64,000 nt of DNA, from positions 62,001-126,000 of the forward strand of contig CAVOZC010000023.1 of assembly GCA_963700865.1 (NCBI GenBank). The letters are read 5' to 3'. Positions 28,082 through 37,010 of the stretch are shown here, one piece after another (the stretch's first letter is position 1; the number at the start of each line of letters is the position of its first letter). The position numbers and the translations under genes are program-made. The stretch is from CAVOGJ01 sp963700865 (GTDB taxonomy: Bacteria; Planctomycetota; Planctomycetia; Pirellulales; Pirellulaceae). The notes below the pieces were generated by a model, which saw only the letters and a program-made list of their open reading frames with translations, was not told the DNA's origin and did not search any database.

Positions 28082-29438
28082 GGATCACTGCCTTGGGACT
28101 GTTGTGGAGGCATTTCGCAAGCTGTTCGATCTGGCCGCGCGTGCGTTGTTCGGTGACCGCGATGAGCAGGCAATCGGCCAGTTCCGGGTACCAGCGTCCG
28201 AGGGGAATGCCGGCCAGGATGTTTTCTTGTTGGCAGGCCTCGAGCGCCTCGGGCACATTGCCTTCCAGATCTCGGACCACAAATTCCTTGAAGTGTGGCT
28301 GGTCGAAGGCCGGGACGAAGCGGCCTTGTTCCGCCAGCAGCTTCTCGGCGTAGTGCGACTTGTGAAAGCAAAGTTCGGCCGTTTCTTTCAGCCCCTGGGG
28401 GCCCAACAACGAGAGATAGATGCTGGCTCGCAAGGCAAAGAGGCTCTGGTTGCTGCAGATATTGCTCGTCGCCTTGTCGCGGCGAATGTGTTGTTCCCGC
28501 GTCTGCAGCGTGAGTACCCAGCATCGCCGACCGTGGCGATCGACGGTCTCGCCGGCGATGCGACCCGGCATCCGCCGCACGAATTCCTCGCGACAAGCAA
28601 TGATGCCCAGGTAGGGGCCCCCATATGCCATGGGACTTCCCAGCGACTGACCTTCCGCCACGGCGACATCCGCCCCCAAATCTCCCGGCCGTTTGAGCAG
28701 ACCGGTGGCAATGGGATCGAAGGAAATCACCACTTTTGCTCCTGACGCGTGGACGGCGGCGGCCAGTTGTTCCGCATCTTCGAGGCAGCCAAAGAAGTTG
28801 GGATACTGCAACACGACACAGGCCGTCTCGTCGTTCAGGTGGGGCTGTAGCTGCTCGACGGTCAGGACCCCATCCTTCGTCGCAATGGTGACCAGTTCGG
28901 TAGCGAGACTTTCCAGATAGGTCGCCAGGATCGCCCGATACTCGGGATGAACCGAATCGGGAACAACGACTTGCCCATACCGTTTCGTGACACTCATGCA
29001 CATGAGTGCGGCCTCGGCGACGGCACTCCCGCCGTCGTAAAGGCTGGCGTTCGATACATCCAGTCCGGTCAGTTGGCAGATGAGCGTCTGGTATTCGAAC
29101 ATCGCCTGTAAGTTTCCCTGGCTGACCTCGGGCTGATAGGGCGTGTACGAGGTATAAAACTCGCCTCGTGAGGCCAGGGCATCAACGGCCGCTGGGATGA
29201 AATGATCGTAGCTGCCCCCTCCCAGAAAGCAGGCCATGTTGGTCGCATCGCGATTTTTCGCGGCCAGCGCCGTTAGCTCTTGAGTCAATTCGATCTCGCT
29301 CAAGGCCGGGGGAATTTCCAGGGGACGTCTCAGCCGTAGCGACTCGGGGACCAGCTGAAAAAGTTCCTCGAGCGATTCAGCGCCGATCGCCGCCAGCATC
29401 TCGCGCTGCTCTGCAAGGGTGTTGAAAAGGTAAGGCAT
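28074..29438 (-). CDS. gcvPA: Glycine dehydrogenase (decarboxylating) subunit 1
   Basis: A 454-residue N-terminal half of the split P-protein. Typical blocks are LGGGSYDHFIPAAVDAL, FYTSYTPYQPEVSQGNLQAM, DVSNASLYDGGSAVAEAALM and SLGSPMAYGGPYLGIIACRE. It forms an alpha2beta2 enzyme with GcvPB, and the catalytic lysine is in the partner. Gene order on the minus strand is gcvT, gcvH, gcvPA, gcvPB, lipoyl transferase. The gap to gcvH is 102 bases and the overlap with gcvPB is 8 bases. The frame is intact and of normal length. Confidence 0.95.
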   Translation of the reverse strand: MPYLFNTLAEQREMLAAIGAESLEELFQLVPESLRLRRPLEIPPALSEIELTQELTALAAKNRDATNMACFLGGGSYDHFIPAAVDALASRGEFYTSYTPYQPEVSQGNLQAMFEYQTLICQLTGLDVSNASLYDGGSAVAEAALMCMSVTKRYGQVVVPDSVHPEYRAILATYLESLATELVTIATKDGVLTVEQLQPHLNDETACVVLQYPNFFGCLEDAEQLAAAVHASGAKVVISFDPIATGLLKRPGDLGADVAVAEGQSLGSPMAYGGPYLGIIACREEFVRRMPGRIAGETVDRHGRRCWVLTLQTREQHIRRDKATSNICSNQSLFALRASIYLSLLGPQGLKETAELCFHKSHYAEKLLAEQGRFVPAFDQPHFKEFVVRDLEGNVPEALEACQQENILAGIPLGRWYPELADCLLIAVTEQRTRGQIEQLAKCLHNSPKAVIHA

Positions 29439-29540
29439 GGAATTCTCAATACATCGGGGTGCTGGGAGTCGGTGGCCTGGACAGGCCGTGGCCGCGTGGA
29501 GCGAAGGTGACCGCCCCTTGGGATGCTTTCGTGGCTCGCA

Positions 29541-29936
29541 TCAGCCTTCTTCGGCGCACTGCTTGGTGTACGTCGCGTAATCCATCAAATCGGCGAGCCC
29601 GCCCGCGTCGCTCATCTTGATCTTGACCATCCAGCCGCCTTGGTAAGCGTCGTCTTTCAGGGTGTCGAGTGCGTCCGCCAAAGGGGAATTGACTTCGGTT
29701 ACGGTTCCGCTCACCGGACTGTAGATGTCACTAACCGCCTTTACCGACTCGATTTCACCCAGCGGCTGGCCCGCCTTCACTTCTTGTCCCACCTGCGGCA
29801 ATTCCACATACACCAGGTCGTTCAATTGCTCGACCGCGAATGCCGAGATGCCCACGGTGGCCGTCTGGGTACCTGCCTGATCGGTTACATGCACCCACTC
29901 GTGCGTCTTGGCGAAAAGTAGCTCCTCGGGATTCAC
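29541..29936 (-). CDS. gcvH: Glycine cleavage system H protein
   Basis: The start GTG at 29936 (VNPEELLFAKTHEWVHV) is preferred over an ATG at 29978. It has AAAGGA 8 bases upstream and gives 131 residues, the normal H-protein size. The lipoyl-lysine motif is GEIESVKAVSDIYSP, with the modified lysine in ESVKA. GcvH shuttles the aminomethyl group between the P, T and L proteins. It lies second in the gcv operon, 78 bases after gcvT. The lipoyl-transferase gene at the operon end is the likely source of its cofactor attachment. Confidence 0.95.
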   Translation of the reverse strand: MNPEELLFAKTHEWVHVTDQAGTQTATVGISAFAVEQLNDLVYVELPQVGQEVKAGQPLGEIESVKAVSDIYSPVSGTVTEVNSPLADALDTLKDDAYQGGWMVKIKMSDAGGLADLMDYATYTKQCAEEG

Positions 29937-30014
29937 GTCACAATTCCTTTGCTGGGGTTCTTGCGATGATGGGTCCATATAACGAACGTAAACGGCTGAT
30001 TGATCCGCGAACGT

Positions 30015-31136
30015 CTAGACGGTCGGGCGAATGTAAAAGGGGAGTTCGACGACCTTAGCCGGGTGAGACTGCCCGCGGAGGTCGATCTCCACCATGCTTC
30101 CCGGTTGGGCAAACGCCGGTTCCAGGTAAGCCATGGCCAGCGGTCGCTGCAGCGTGGGTGAAAAGGTCCCACTGGTCACCCTGCCGATGGGCTGGCCGTG
30201 GGACAACACCGCATAGTCCTCGCGCGGCACCCGCTTGCCATCCATCTGCAGGCCCACCCGCACCGGCAGGACCTGATTGTTCCGGAGCTCTACAAGTGCG
30301 GCGCGACCGATGAAGTCGCGATCCTTTAATTGCACGGCGAATCCCAGCCCGGCCTGGTAGGGATTGATCGATTCGCTCAATTCGTGTCCATACAGCGGCA
30401 TGGCCGCCTCCAAACGCAGTGTATCGCGGGCGCCCAGCCCGGCGGCCGTCAGGCCCTGACCCATGCCGGCTTCCATCAACCGCTGCCAGACGGATTCGGC
30501 AATCTCCGCGCCAACCACTAGTTCGCAACCGTCCTCACCGGTGTACCCCGTGCGGCTGACGACCGCCGGCTGTCCCGCGAAATGCGCAACGCGCCCATGG
30601 TAGTACGGTAGTGCTGACAAATCAAAGTCGACGAGGGGAGCCACGATCGAGATGGCTCGCGGCCCCTGCACGGAAATCATGGCCGTCTCGAGTGTCTGGT
30701 CCGTGAAGGTGACGCTCGGAAAATCGGCAAGCAGCGTTTGCACCCAGGCGGCGATTTTCTCGCGGTTGCCGGCATTTACGACCAGTGCGTGGAACGGCCG
30801 CCCATCATGATCCATCAAATGGTAGACCAGAATGTCGTCGAGGATACCACCGGCCTCGTTCGTGATCAGTCCGTAGCGGATTTGATCGGGCTTGAGCTGG
30901 GTGACGCGCCTGGTTAGCAGGCGGTCCAGGAAGGACGCGGCCTGCTCTCCATCAAAGCGAAAACGTCCCATGTGCGAGACGTCAAACAGCGAGGCACGTT
31001 CCCGGGTGGCCACGTGCTCGGCGATAATCGAATCGTACTGGACCGGCATGGACCAGCCGGCAAAATCGACGAGCCTCGCGGAATGTCGCGCGTGCCAGTC
31101 GTGGAGCGATGTTTGTAACAGACTCACCTGGTTCAT
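30015..31136 (-). CDS. gcvT: Glycine cleavage system T protein (aminomethyltransferase)
   Basis: A 373-residue tetrahydrofolate-dependent aminomethyltransferase. The N-terminus LLQTSLHDWHARHSARLVDFAGWSMPVQY and the block ASLFDVSHMGRF are characteristic. Folate contacts lie in RTGYTGEDGCELVV and in the C-terminal GRVTSGTFSPTLQRPLAMAY region. It releases ammonia from the aminomethyl-lipoyl intermediate and forms 5,10-methylene-THF. It is the first gene of the gcv operon. The 240-base leader (31137-31376) shows no recognisable glycine riboswitch. The frame is intact. Confidence 0.95.
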   Translation of the reverse strand: MNQVSLLQTSLHDWHARHSARLVDFAGWSMPVQYDSIIAEHVATRERASLFDVSHMGRFRFDGEQAASFLDRLLTRRVTQLKPDQIRYGLITNEAGGILDDILVYHLMDHDGRPFHALVVNAGNREKIAAWVQTLLADFPSVTFTDQTLETAMISVQGPRAISIVAPLVDFDLSALPYYHGRVAHFAGQPAVVSRTGYTGEDGCELVVGAEIAESVWQRLMEAGMGQGLTAAGLGARDTLRLEAAMPLYGHELSESINPYQAGLGFAVQLKDRDFIGRAALVELRNNQVLPVRVGLQMDGKRVPREDYAVLSHGQPIGRVTSGTFSPTLQRPLAMAYLEPAFAQPGSMVEIDLRGQSHPAKVVELPFYIRPTV

Positions 31137-31376
31137 GTCCTCACCGACTCGAAGTTCACCAAGCGGGCGAGCGCGATCTGACCCGCCCCGTCCGGTTTAC
31201 TGGCCCGCTCAAGATGTCAAGGAACGCTCGTCCTGATCCGCTGTATTTTAGACGATCCGGGCAAATTCGCCAGGGCCGCCACCGTCGTCGCATCTCGCCC
31301 GCGACCACCGACCGTTCCGTGGGGCCGTCAAAGCCTGGGACACGGTTTTTTGTGGGCGACGACGCTCCGCCTCGGT

Positions 31377-32279
31377 TTAAATGCGAAGCATTTCCAGATA
31401 CTCTTCAATCCGTTGGTCGATGTCGGCCCGTTCGATACGCCGCATCTGGTCCAGGCTGAAGTCCTCCACGTTAAAACTGGCCACGAGGACCCCATAGGCA
31501 AGTGCCTTTTTCATCGTCTGCGCATCAAAGCGATCCTGTTCGGTGATATAGCCCATCATGCCGCCGGCAAAACTGTCGCCAGCACCGGTCGGATCGACGA
31601 CGTTCGATGTCGGATAGGCCGGCAGGACGTAGGTGGCTTCGCGAGAAAAATAAAAGGCCCCATGTTCGCCCTTTTTGACGATGGCGAATTTCGGGCCCAG
31701 TTCCAGCACCTTGTGCCCCGCGGCAATCAGGTTCTCTTCGTGAGTTAGCAATTTGGCTTCGCTGTCATTCAGTACCAGCCCATCCAATTTGGTCAGCAAC
31801 AGGCGGAGATCATCCGTGTACTCCGTGATCCACAAGTCCATCGTATCGGCCACGACCAACTTGGGCCGAATGACTTGTTCCAACACGCTTAACTGGACTC
31901 GCGGCACGCCGTTAGCCAGAAAGACATAGTCGGCATCACGAAAGGATTCGGGGACGACAGGATCGAAATCCCCAAACACATTGAGATGGACCTCAAGAGT
32001 CTCGCGATCTTGCATATTTGGCAGATAGCGGCCTCGCCAGCGGAACGTGTGTTTCCCCGCCTCGACCTTGAGTCCGCTCGTGTCCACGTTCCGCGACTGG
32101 AGCAATTCCGTATGTTCCTGCGGAAAGTCCTCGCCCACGACGCCCACCAACCGTACGGGGGTGAAGTAGCTGGCCGCATAGGAGAAAAAAACGGCCGATC
32201 CGCCCAAGACATCCTCACGCGAATCGTGCGGGGTCTCCACGCTATCGAGGGCCACGGAACCAACGGCAAGGAGCGTCAT
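31377..32279 (-). CDS. PfkB-family sugar/nucleoside kinase
   Basis: The start is taken at 32279 (MTLLAVGSVALDSVETP), 300 residues, with AGGA 9 bases upstream. The ribokinase/PfkB features are LGGSAVFFSYAAS at the N-terminus, the acceptor-side VVADTMDLWITEY and LNDSEAKLLT, IVKKGEHGAFYF, and the catalytic DPTGAGDSFAGGMMGY, whose aspartate is the base. Substrates in this family include ribose, adenosine and fructose phosphates. The DTMDLW segment recalls the adenosine-kinase-like subgroup, but that is not decisive. It stands alone between gcvT and the asparaginase gene, in the same direction. Confidence 0.9.
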   Translation of the reverse strand: MTLLAVGSVALDSVETPHDSREDVLGGSAVFFSYAASYFTPVRLVGVVGEDFPQEHTELLQSRNVDTSGLKVEAGKHTFRWRGRYLPNMQDRETLEVHLNVFGDFDPVVPESFRDADYVFLANGVPRVQLSVLEQVIRPKLVVADTMDLWITEYTDDLRLLLTKLDGLVLNDSEAKLLTHEENLIAAGHKVLELGPKFAIVKKGEHGAFYFSREATYVLPAYPTSNVVDPTGAGDSFAGGMMGYITEQDRFDAQTMKKALAYGVLVASFNVEDFSLDQMRRIERADIDQRIEEYLEMLRI

Positions 32280-32355
32280 GGTGGGGTGTCCTGGGTTTTC
32301 GCCTGTCAAGGCTTTGCTAACAAGGTTCGCAATATGATATCCGAGTTGTTGAATT

Positions 32356-32411
32356 GACAGGCTGGAAGCCTATCCCACGAACACATGACGGGCTGGAAGC
32401 CTATCCCACGC
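32356..32411 (+). repeat. Two-copy direct repeat with GGCTGGAAGCC core
   Basis: The string GGCTGGAAGCCTATCCCACG appears twice with a 31-base period (units from 32356 and 32387). GGCT-GGA-AGCC is itself a small hairpin, and the same core occurs inside repeat family R1. It fills the gap between the PfkB kinase and the asparaginase stop codon. Confidence 0.7.
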
Positions 32412-32438
32412 ACGGGAGGCCCGGGGGTGGACTGGCGG

Positions 32439-33383
32439 CTATTCAAATAGCGGCACGCAGTCTTCCCACCGTGACCCGTGCTCATCCGTCACGGCCAACT
32501 GTTTTTTGCCGCGCAGGGCGACCCCGGCATGGTCGCCTGACTTGGCCAGCAAGAACAATTGCACGTCAAAATCGGGTTGCCCTGCTGCGTCACGGTAACG
32601 TGCAGGCGTCTTTTCCGCCAGCCTGCGTAGCGTTTCCAGGCCGGCTTCCAGCGGCGAACGGCCGCCCCGCATCAACTCCACCGCCAGGAAACTCGAGCAG
32701 TTCTGCAGCGTGGCCTCACCGTGGCCGATGCTCCCACAGCTGCCCACCTCGTTGTCCACATACAGGCCCGCACCGCAAATCGGTGAATCGCCGACGCGAC
32801 CAACCATCTTGAACGCATGCCCGCTCGTCGTCGTTGCTGCTGCCAGGTTGCCATTCGCGGAAAGTGCGGCGCAGTGCACGGTGCCTCCCTGAACCCCGTA
32901 GAAATTGCGTTCGAACCACTGCCGCACATCCAGCGTTTCGTCCTCGTCAAGGGGCAACCAGTCGTCCTTGGCAGACGCGAGCCGCCGTTTCCAATACATC
33001 CACATACGCCGAGCCTGATCGGTGAGCAGGTCCTCTTCCGCAAAGCCCTGCTGCCTGGCGAACCGGGTTGCCCCCTCGCCCGCGATCATCACGCGATGCG
33101 TCTGCTCCAACACGCACCTTGCCAGGCGAGCCGCGTGGCGGATGTTCCTCAAGCCCACAATGGCGCCCACACGATGCGTGGCGCCATCCATGACCGCGGC
33201 ATCCAGTTCCACCACACCTGACTCGTTCGGCAAACCGCCGTAGCCGACCGTGTGTTCGTCCGGATCATCCTCGACGAGTGTCACGCCTTCCACGACTGCC
33301 TCAAGCGGCGTGCTGCATGCCACAATTCGCCGATAGGCCTCGTCGGCGGCTTGCCGTCCATTATGGGAAGCGATCGCTTTCAT
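32439..33383 (-). CDS. N4-(beta-N-acetylglucosaminyl)-L-asparaginase / type 2 asparaginase family
   Basis: A 314-residue Ntn hydrolase. The autocleavage and nucleophile site is YGVQGGTVHCAALSANGNLAA, in which the threonine after GG becomes the new N-terminus. Downstream blocks VGRVGDSPICGAGLYVD and SCGSIGHGEATLQN match glycosylasparaginases. The N-terminal region has GYGGLPNESGVVELDAAVMDG and RHAARLARCVL. Family members remove asparagine from N-glycan remnants or hydrolyse isoaspartyl peptides. No export signal is visible at the chosen start (33383), so it may act in the cytoplasm on scavenged or damaged peptides. Frame intact. Confidence 0.9.
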   Translation of the reverse strand: MKAIASHNGRQAADEAYRRIVACSTPLEAVVEGVTLVEDDPDEHTVGYGGLPNESGVVELDAAVMDGATHRVGAIVGLRNIRHAARLARCVLEQTHRVMIAGEGATRFARQQGFAEEDLLTDQARRMWMYWKRRLASAKDDWLPLDEDETLDVRQWFERNFYGVQGGTVHCAALSANGNLAAATTTSGHAFKMVGRVGDSPICGAGLYVDNEVGSCGSIGHGEATLQNCSSFLAVELMRGGRSPLEAGLETLRRLAEKTPARYRDAAGQPDFDVQLFLLAKSGDHAGVALRGKKQLAVTDEHGSRWEDCVPLFE

Positions 33384-33400
33384 CGGCGTACACCCCGGGC

Positions 33401-33529
33401 TAGATCTCCGTCAGGATTCGATGTTGGGTTCGCTCACCGTGGCTGGGGCATCTTACCCCAGTCGACTGCGGCTGGAAGCCGCGGCCACGACCGGGAACTA
33501 CCTGACGTCCGACACTTGGCAAAGCACTA
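33401..33529 (-). repeat. Interspersed inverted-repeat element, family R1, copy b
   Basis: 129 bases. Read on the minus strand it begins TAGTGCTTTGCCAAGTG, and that TAG is the stop codon of glnS. The opposite end begins TAGATCTCCGTC. The interior forms two clean hairpins, CTGGGGC-ATCTT-ACCCCAG and GCGGCT-GGA-AGCCGC, inside an outer CCGTGG/CCACGA pairing. It is the best-preserved copy. Confidence 0.85.
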
Positions 33530-35236
33530 CGAGCCCTTTTGCTGGATCTTTGCCCAGGTATCCCGTAACGAAACGGTGCGGTTAAAAATCGGCTTGCCGG
33601 GTGACGAATCGACCGTGTCGACGCAAAAGTAGCCCAGACGTTCAAACTGAAATCGGCTACCGGCCGTCGCCTCCGCCAGACTCGGTTCCAGCCGGCAAGT
33701 CGTAAGTACGCGGAGCGAGTCGGGGTTGAGGTGGTCCAGCCAGTCCTGGCCCTCCGCGACATCGTCCGGATCGGGCACGTTGAACAGATGATCGTACAGC
33801 CGCACTTCGGCAAGGACGGCGTGAGGCGCGGAGACCCAGTGAATCGTGCCTTTCACCTTGCGACCATCGGGCGCTTGTCCTCCCTTCGTTTCCGGATCGT
33901 AGGTACATCGAAGTTCCGTAATCTCCCCCTCCGAATTCTTCACCACCTCCTGGCACTTGAGGAAGTACGCGTACCGCAGTCGGACCTCCTGTCCCGGCGC
34001 CAAGCGAAAGAATTTCTTCGGCGGATCCTCCATGAAGTCATCCCGCTCAATGTATAGCTCCCGTGAGAAGGGGACTTTTCGCAATCCCGCCTCTGGATCT
34101 TCCGGGTTGTTGACCGCGTCGAGTTGCTCGGTGGTGTTCTCCGGAAAGTTCTCGATGACCACCTTGATCGGATCGAGCACGGCCATCACCCGTGGTGCGA
34201 TCTGGTTCAGATGTTCGCGAATGCTGTTTTCCAGCACGACTTTGTCGATCGTGCTATTAAACTTCGCCACGCCGATCGTCTTGCAGAAGTTGCGAATCGA
34301 TTCGGGCGTGTATCCGCGACGGCGAAAACCGCAAATGGTGGGCATGCGGGGGTCGTCCCAGCCGGAGACGTGCCCTTCCTTCACCAATTGCAGCAGCTTT
34401 CGCTTGCTCATGACGGTATAGGTGAGATTCAGGCGGGCGAATTCGATCTGCTGCGGATGGTGGATGCCGAGTTCGCGAATGAACCAGTCATACAGCGGAC
34501 GATGGTCCTCAAATTCCAACGTGCAGATCGAATGAGTGATCCCCTCGATCGAATCGGATTGGCCGTGCGTGTAATCGTACATGGGATAGATGCACCAGCG
34601 ATCTCCCGTGCGATGATGCGAAGCCTTCATGATGCGATAGAGAACCGGATCGCGCATGTTCAGGTTCGGCGACCCCATATCGATCTTTGCGCGTAAGGTC
34701 TTGGCGCCGTTTTCGAATGCGCCGGCTTTCATTCGGGCAAACAGCTCGAGATTTTCTTCGACCGTGCGCTCGCGATAGGGACTGTCTTGCCCCTTCTTGT
34801 TCGGTGTCCCCCGATATTCCCGCACCTGGTCGGCCGTCAGCTCGCAAACATAGGCCTTACCCTTTTTGATCAGATCAATGGCCCACGCATGCAACTGGTC
34901 GAAGTAGTCCGAGGCAAAGTACAGACCATCCCAAGAAAAACCGAGCCAGCGGACATCGTCCTGTATCGATTCGACGTACTCCGTTTCCTCCTTGGACGGA
35001 TTCGTATCGTCAAAGCGTAAATTGCATTTGCCGTTGTACTGGGCGGCCAGCCCGAAGTTCAGGCAGATGCTCTTGGCATGACCGATATGCAGATACCCGT
35101 TCGGCTCGGGAGGAAACCGCGTATGCACGCGACCGTCGTTCTTGCCGACGGTCAAGTCCGTGTCGATGATCTGCTCGATGAAATTGCGGTACTCGCTGGC
35201 GTCACCCGCTGGGTTGGTTGGCGTGTCGCTGTTCAT
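33527..35236 (-). CDS. glnS: Glutaminyl-tRNA synthetase
   Basis: 569 residues from the ATG at 35236 (MNSDTPTNPAGDASEY). An upstream ATG at 35260 is possible. The class Ic signature motifs are RFPPEPNGYLHIGHAKS (HIGH) and TVMSKRKLLQL (KMSKS variant). The GlnRS-specific C-terminal beta-barrels are present (RLAPGQEVRLRYAYFLKC; TIHWVSAPHAVLAEVRLYD). It charges tRNA-Gln directly, so the cell need not rely on the GatCAB amidation route. The gltX gene lies 86 bases upstream in the same direction, suggesting co-transcription. Its TAG stop is supplied by repeat R1 copy b. The frame is intact. Confidence 0.95.
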   Translation of the reverse strand: MNSDTPTNPAGDASEYRNFIEQIIDTDLTVGKNDGRVHTRFPPEPNGYLHIGHAKSICLNFGLAAQYNGKCNLRFDDTNPSKEETEYVESIQDDVRWLGFSWDGLYFASDYFDQLHAWAIDLIKKGKAYVCELTADQVREYRGTPNKKGQDSPYRERTVEENLELFARMKAGAFENGAKTLRAKIDMGSPNLNMRDPVLYRIMKASHHRTGDRWCIYPMYDYTHGQSDSIEGITHSICTLEFEDHRPLYDWFIRELGIHHPQQIEFARLNLTYTVMSKRKLLQLVKEGHVSGWDDPRMPTICGFRRRGYTPESIRNFCKTIGVAKFNSTIDKVVLENSIREHLNQIAPRVMAVLDPIKVVIENFPENTTEQLDAVNNPEDPEAGLRKVPFSRELYIERDDFMEDPPKKFFRLAPGQEVRLRYAYFLKCQEVVKNSEGEITELRCTYDPETKGGQAPDGRKVKGTIHWVSAPHAVLAEVRLYDHLFNVPDPDDVAEGQDWLDHLNPDSLRVLTTCRLEPSLAEATAGSRFQFERLGYFCVDTVDSSPGKPIFNRTVSLRDTWAKIQQKGS

Positions 35237-35346
35237 GGTGGAGTGAGCCGGAAGGCTCATGATCGAGGGTTGGATATGGTAGTTTCAAGGGGCCGGCTGC
35301 GCCGCTTCTGCCCAGGACGCAGCCCGCGGTCGCCTCCGGCAGCAGC

Positions 35347-36909
35347 CTAACACCTTCCGATCGCCAGGTCGATGCGATGGAGGACGCGGTCTTTTCCCAG
35401 GATCGAGAGCGTCTCGAACATCCCGAAGCCGACCGCCTTGCCGGTTGTGGCGACGCGCAAGGCGTGAATGATCTGCCCCATACCGATCCCCTCCGCGGCT
35501 AGCCACTGCTTGATCGTTGCTTCCAGCGGCGCCGGTTGAAAGTCGTCGACCAAGGCCAGCAGTTCGCGGACCCGAGTCAGCAGTGGTAGCCCGTTTTCCG
35601 GCTGGCGAATGCGCTTGTCAAACGCGGCCTCATCGTAGGGTAAGGAATCGTCGGCCAGGAAGAAGTCGTCGTAGTCCAGGATGTCGCCGGCCACTTTTAC
35701 CCGGTCGCCGGCCGCGGTGAGGATTTGCGACACCAGCGGACCTGTCTCGCAGGCCGGGGGAACGGCGACCAGCCCGGCCGCTTGCAAGAAGGGCACGGCT
35801 GCCGCCACCTTTTGTTTCAGCGGAAGTCGCTGGTAATAGCGATCCTGGAAATGGAGCAATTTTTGAGGGTCGAAGCTGGCTGGCGAGTTGTTCACCCGCT
35901 CCAGGGAAAACTGCGCGATCATCTCCTCCCGCGTGAATTCCTCGGTCTTGTCGTCGAGTGCCCAGCCGAGCAGCAGCAGGTAGTTGACGACCGCGTCCGG
36001 CAGGAATCCCGTGCGCTCGTAAAAGTCGACGATGACCGGATTGAACGTTTCGGCCGACGTCTCCAGTCCCATGCGGCTGGCAATCCGTTGTCCAAGATCG
36101 TTAAGCGCCTTAAAGTCGCGGTTCTTGAGATACTTGTCGAGTTTCCGCTTACTTAACTTGGTCTTGCTGCCGGGTTCTGCCACGAACGGAAGGTGGGCGA
36201 AGCGGGGCAATTCGTAACCGAGCGCTTGGGCAATGAAGATCTGACGAGGCGTATTGGACAGATGCTCCTCGGCGCGGATGACATGCGTGATCTCAAAATC
36301 GTGATCGTCGACCACGGTCGCCAGATGATACAGACAGGAACCATCGGCCCGCTGGATCACGTGATCCTGCTCGCGGGCCCAGGCGAATTCCACCGGTCCG
36401 CGGATGAGGTCCGGCAAGACAAGCTGGCCTTCGCGGGGCATCTTCAGTCGCACGACCGACTGCCGGCCCTCTGCCGCGAAACGTGCGCAGTCGGCCGGCG
36501 ATGTCGCCAGCCAGCGGCGGCTGTAAACGAAGGACCGCTTTTCCCGCTCGGCCGCCTCCCGCTCCGCCTGAATCTCGTCGGCGGTGGCGAAATCGTGGTA
36601 CGCGTCACCACTTGCCAATAGCGACTCGACCGCCTCCGAGTAACGGACCCCGCGTTGGGACTGATAATAGGGTGCGTAGGGACCGCCGACCTCGGGCCCC
36701 TCATCCCAGTCGATTCCCAGCCAGCGAAATCCCTCCAGGATCGGTTGCAGCGCACTGTCCAGATTCCGCTGCTGATCGGTGTCGTCAATTCGTAAAACGA
36801 ATTGCCCATCATGGTGTCGGGCAAACAGCCAATTAAAAAGGGCCGTGCGGACACCACCAATATGCAGATATCCGGTGGGACTGGGGGCAAACCGCGTGCG
36901 TACGTTCAT
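35347..36909 (-). CDS. gltX: Glutamyl-tRNA synthetase
   Basis: A 520-residue bacterial-type GluRS. The HIGH region is RFAPSPTGYLHIGGVRTALFNW and the KMSKS loop is SKTKLSKRKLDKY. The long stretch HVIRAEEHLSNTPRQIFIAQALGYE is typical. The C-terminal anticodon-binding domain ends at 35347. Together with glnS downstream it gives a dedicated pair of Glu and Gln charging enzymes. No mark of a non-discriminating enzyme can be judged by eye. The frame is intact. The 101-base gap before it (36910-37010) separates it from the secreted-protein gene. Confidence 0.95.
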   Translation of the reverse strand: MNVRTRFAPSPTGYLHIGGVRTALFNWLFARHHDGQFVLRIDDTDQQRNLDSALQPILEGFRWLGIDWDEGPEVGGPYAPYYQSQRGVRYSEAVESLLASGDAYHDFATADEIQAEREAAEREKRSFVYSRRWLATSPADCARFAAEGRQSVVRLKMPREGQLVLPDLIRGPVEFAWAREQDHVIQRADGSCLYHLATVVDDHDFEITHVIRAEEHLSNTPRQIFIAQALGYELPRFAHLPFVAEPGSKTKLSKRKLDKYLKNRDFKALNDLGQRIASRMGLETSAETFNPVIVDFYERTGFLPDAVVNYLLLLGWALDDKTEEFTREEMIAQFSLERVNNSPASFDPQKLLHFQDRYYQRLPLKQKVAAAVPFLQAAGLVAVPPACETGPLVSQILTAAGDRVKVAGDILDYDDFFLADDSLPYDEAAFDKRIRQPENGLPLLTRVRELLALVDDFQPAPLEATIKQWLAAEGIGMGQIIHALRVATTGKAVGFGMFETLSILGKDRVLHRIDLAIGRC

Positions 36910-37010
36910 GCATCTTCCAGAAATTCAGCCGTAGAGCGTGAGGCGAGTGAGATTCGCCCCTTGTTGTAGCCGAATTTCCGCCCGCCATGCAGTCCCGTTC
37001 GCTCCTCTGA

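Noticed and set aside
31137..31376. Possible glycine riboswitch in the gcvT leader
   Set aside because: I could not find the conserved glycine-aptamer core or a tandem aptamer arrangement on the minus strand.
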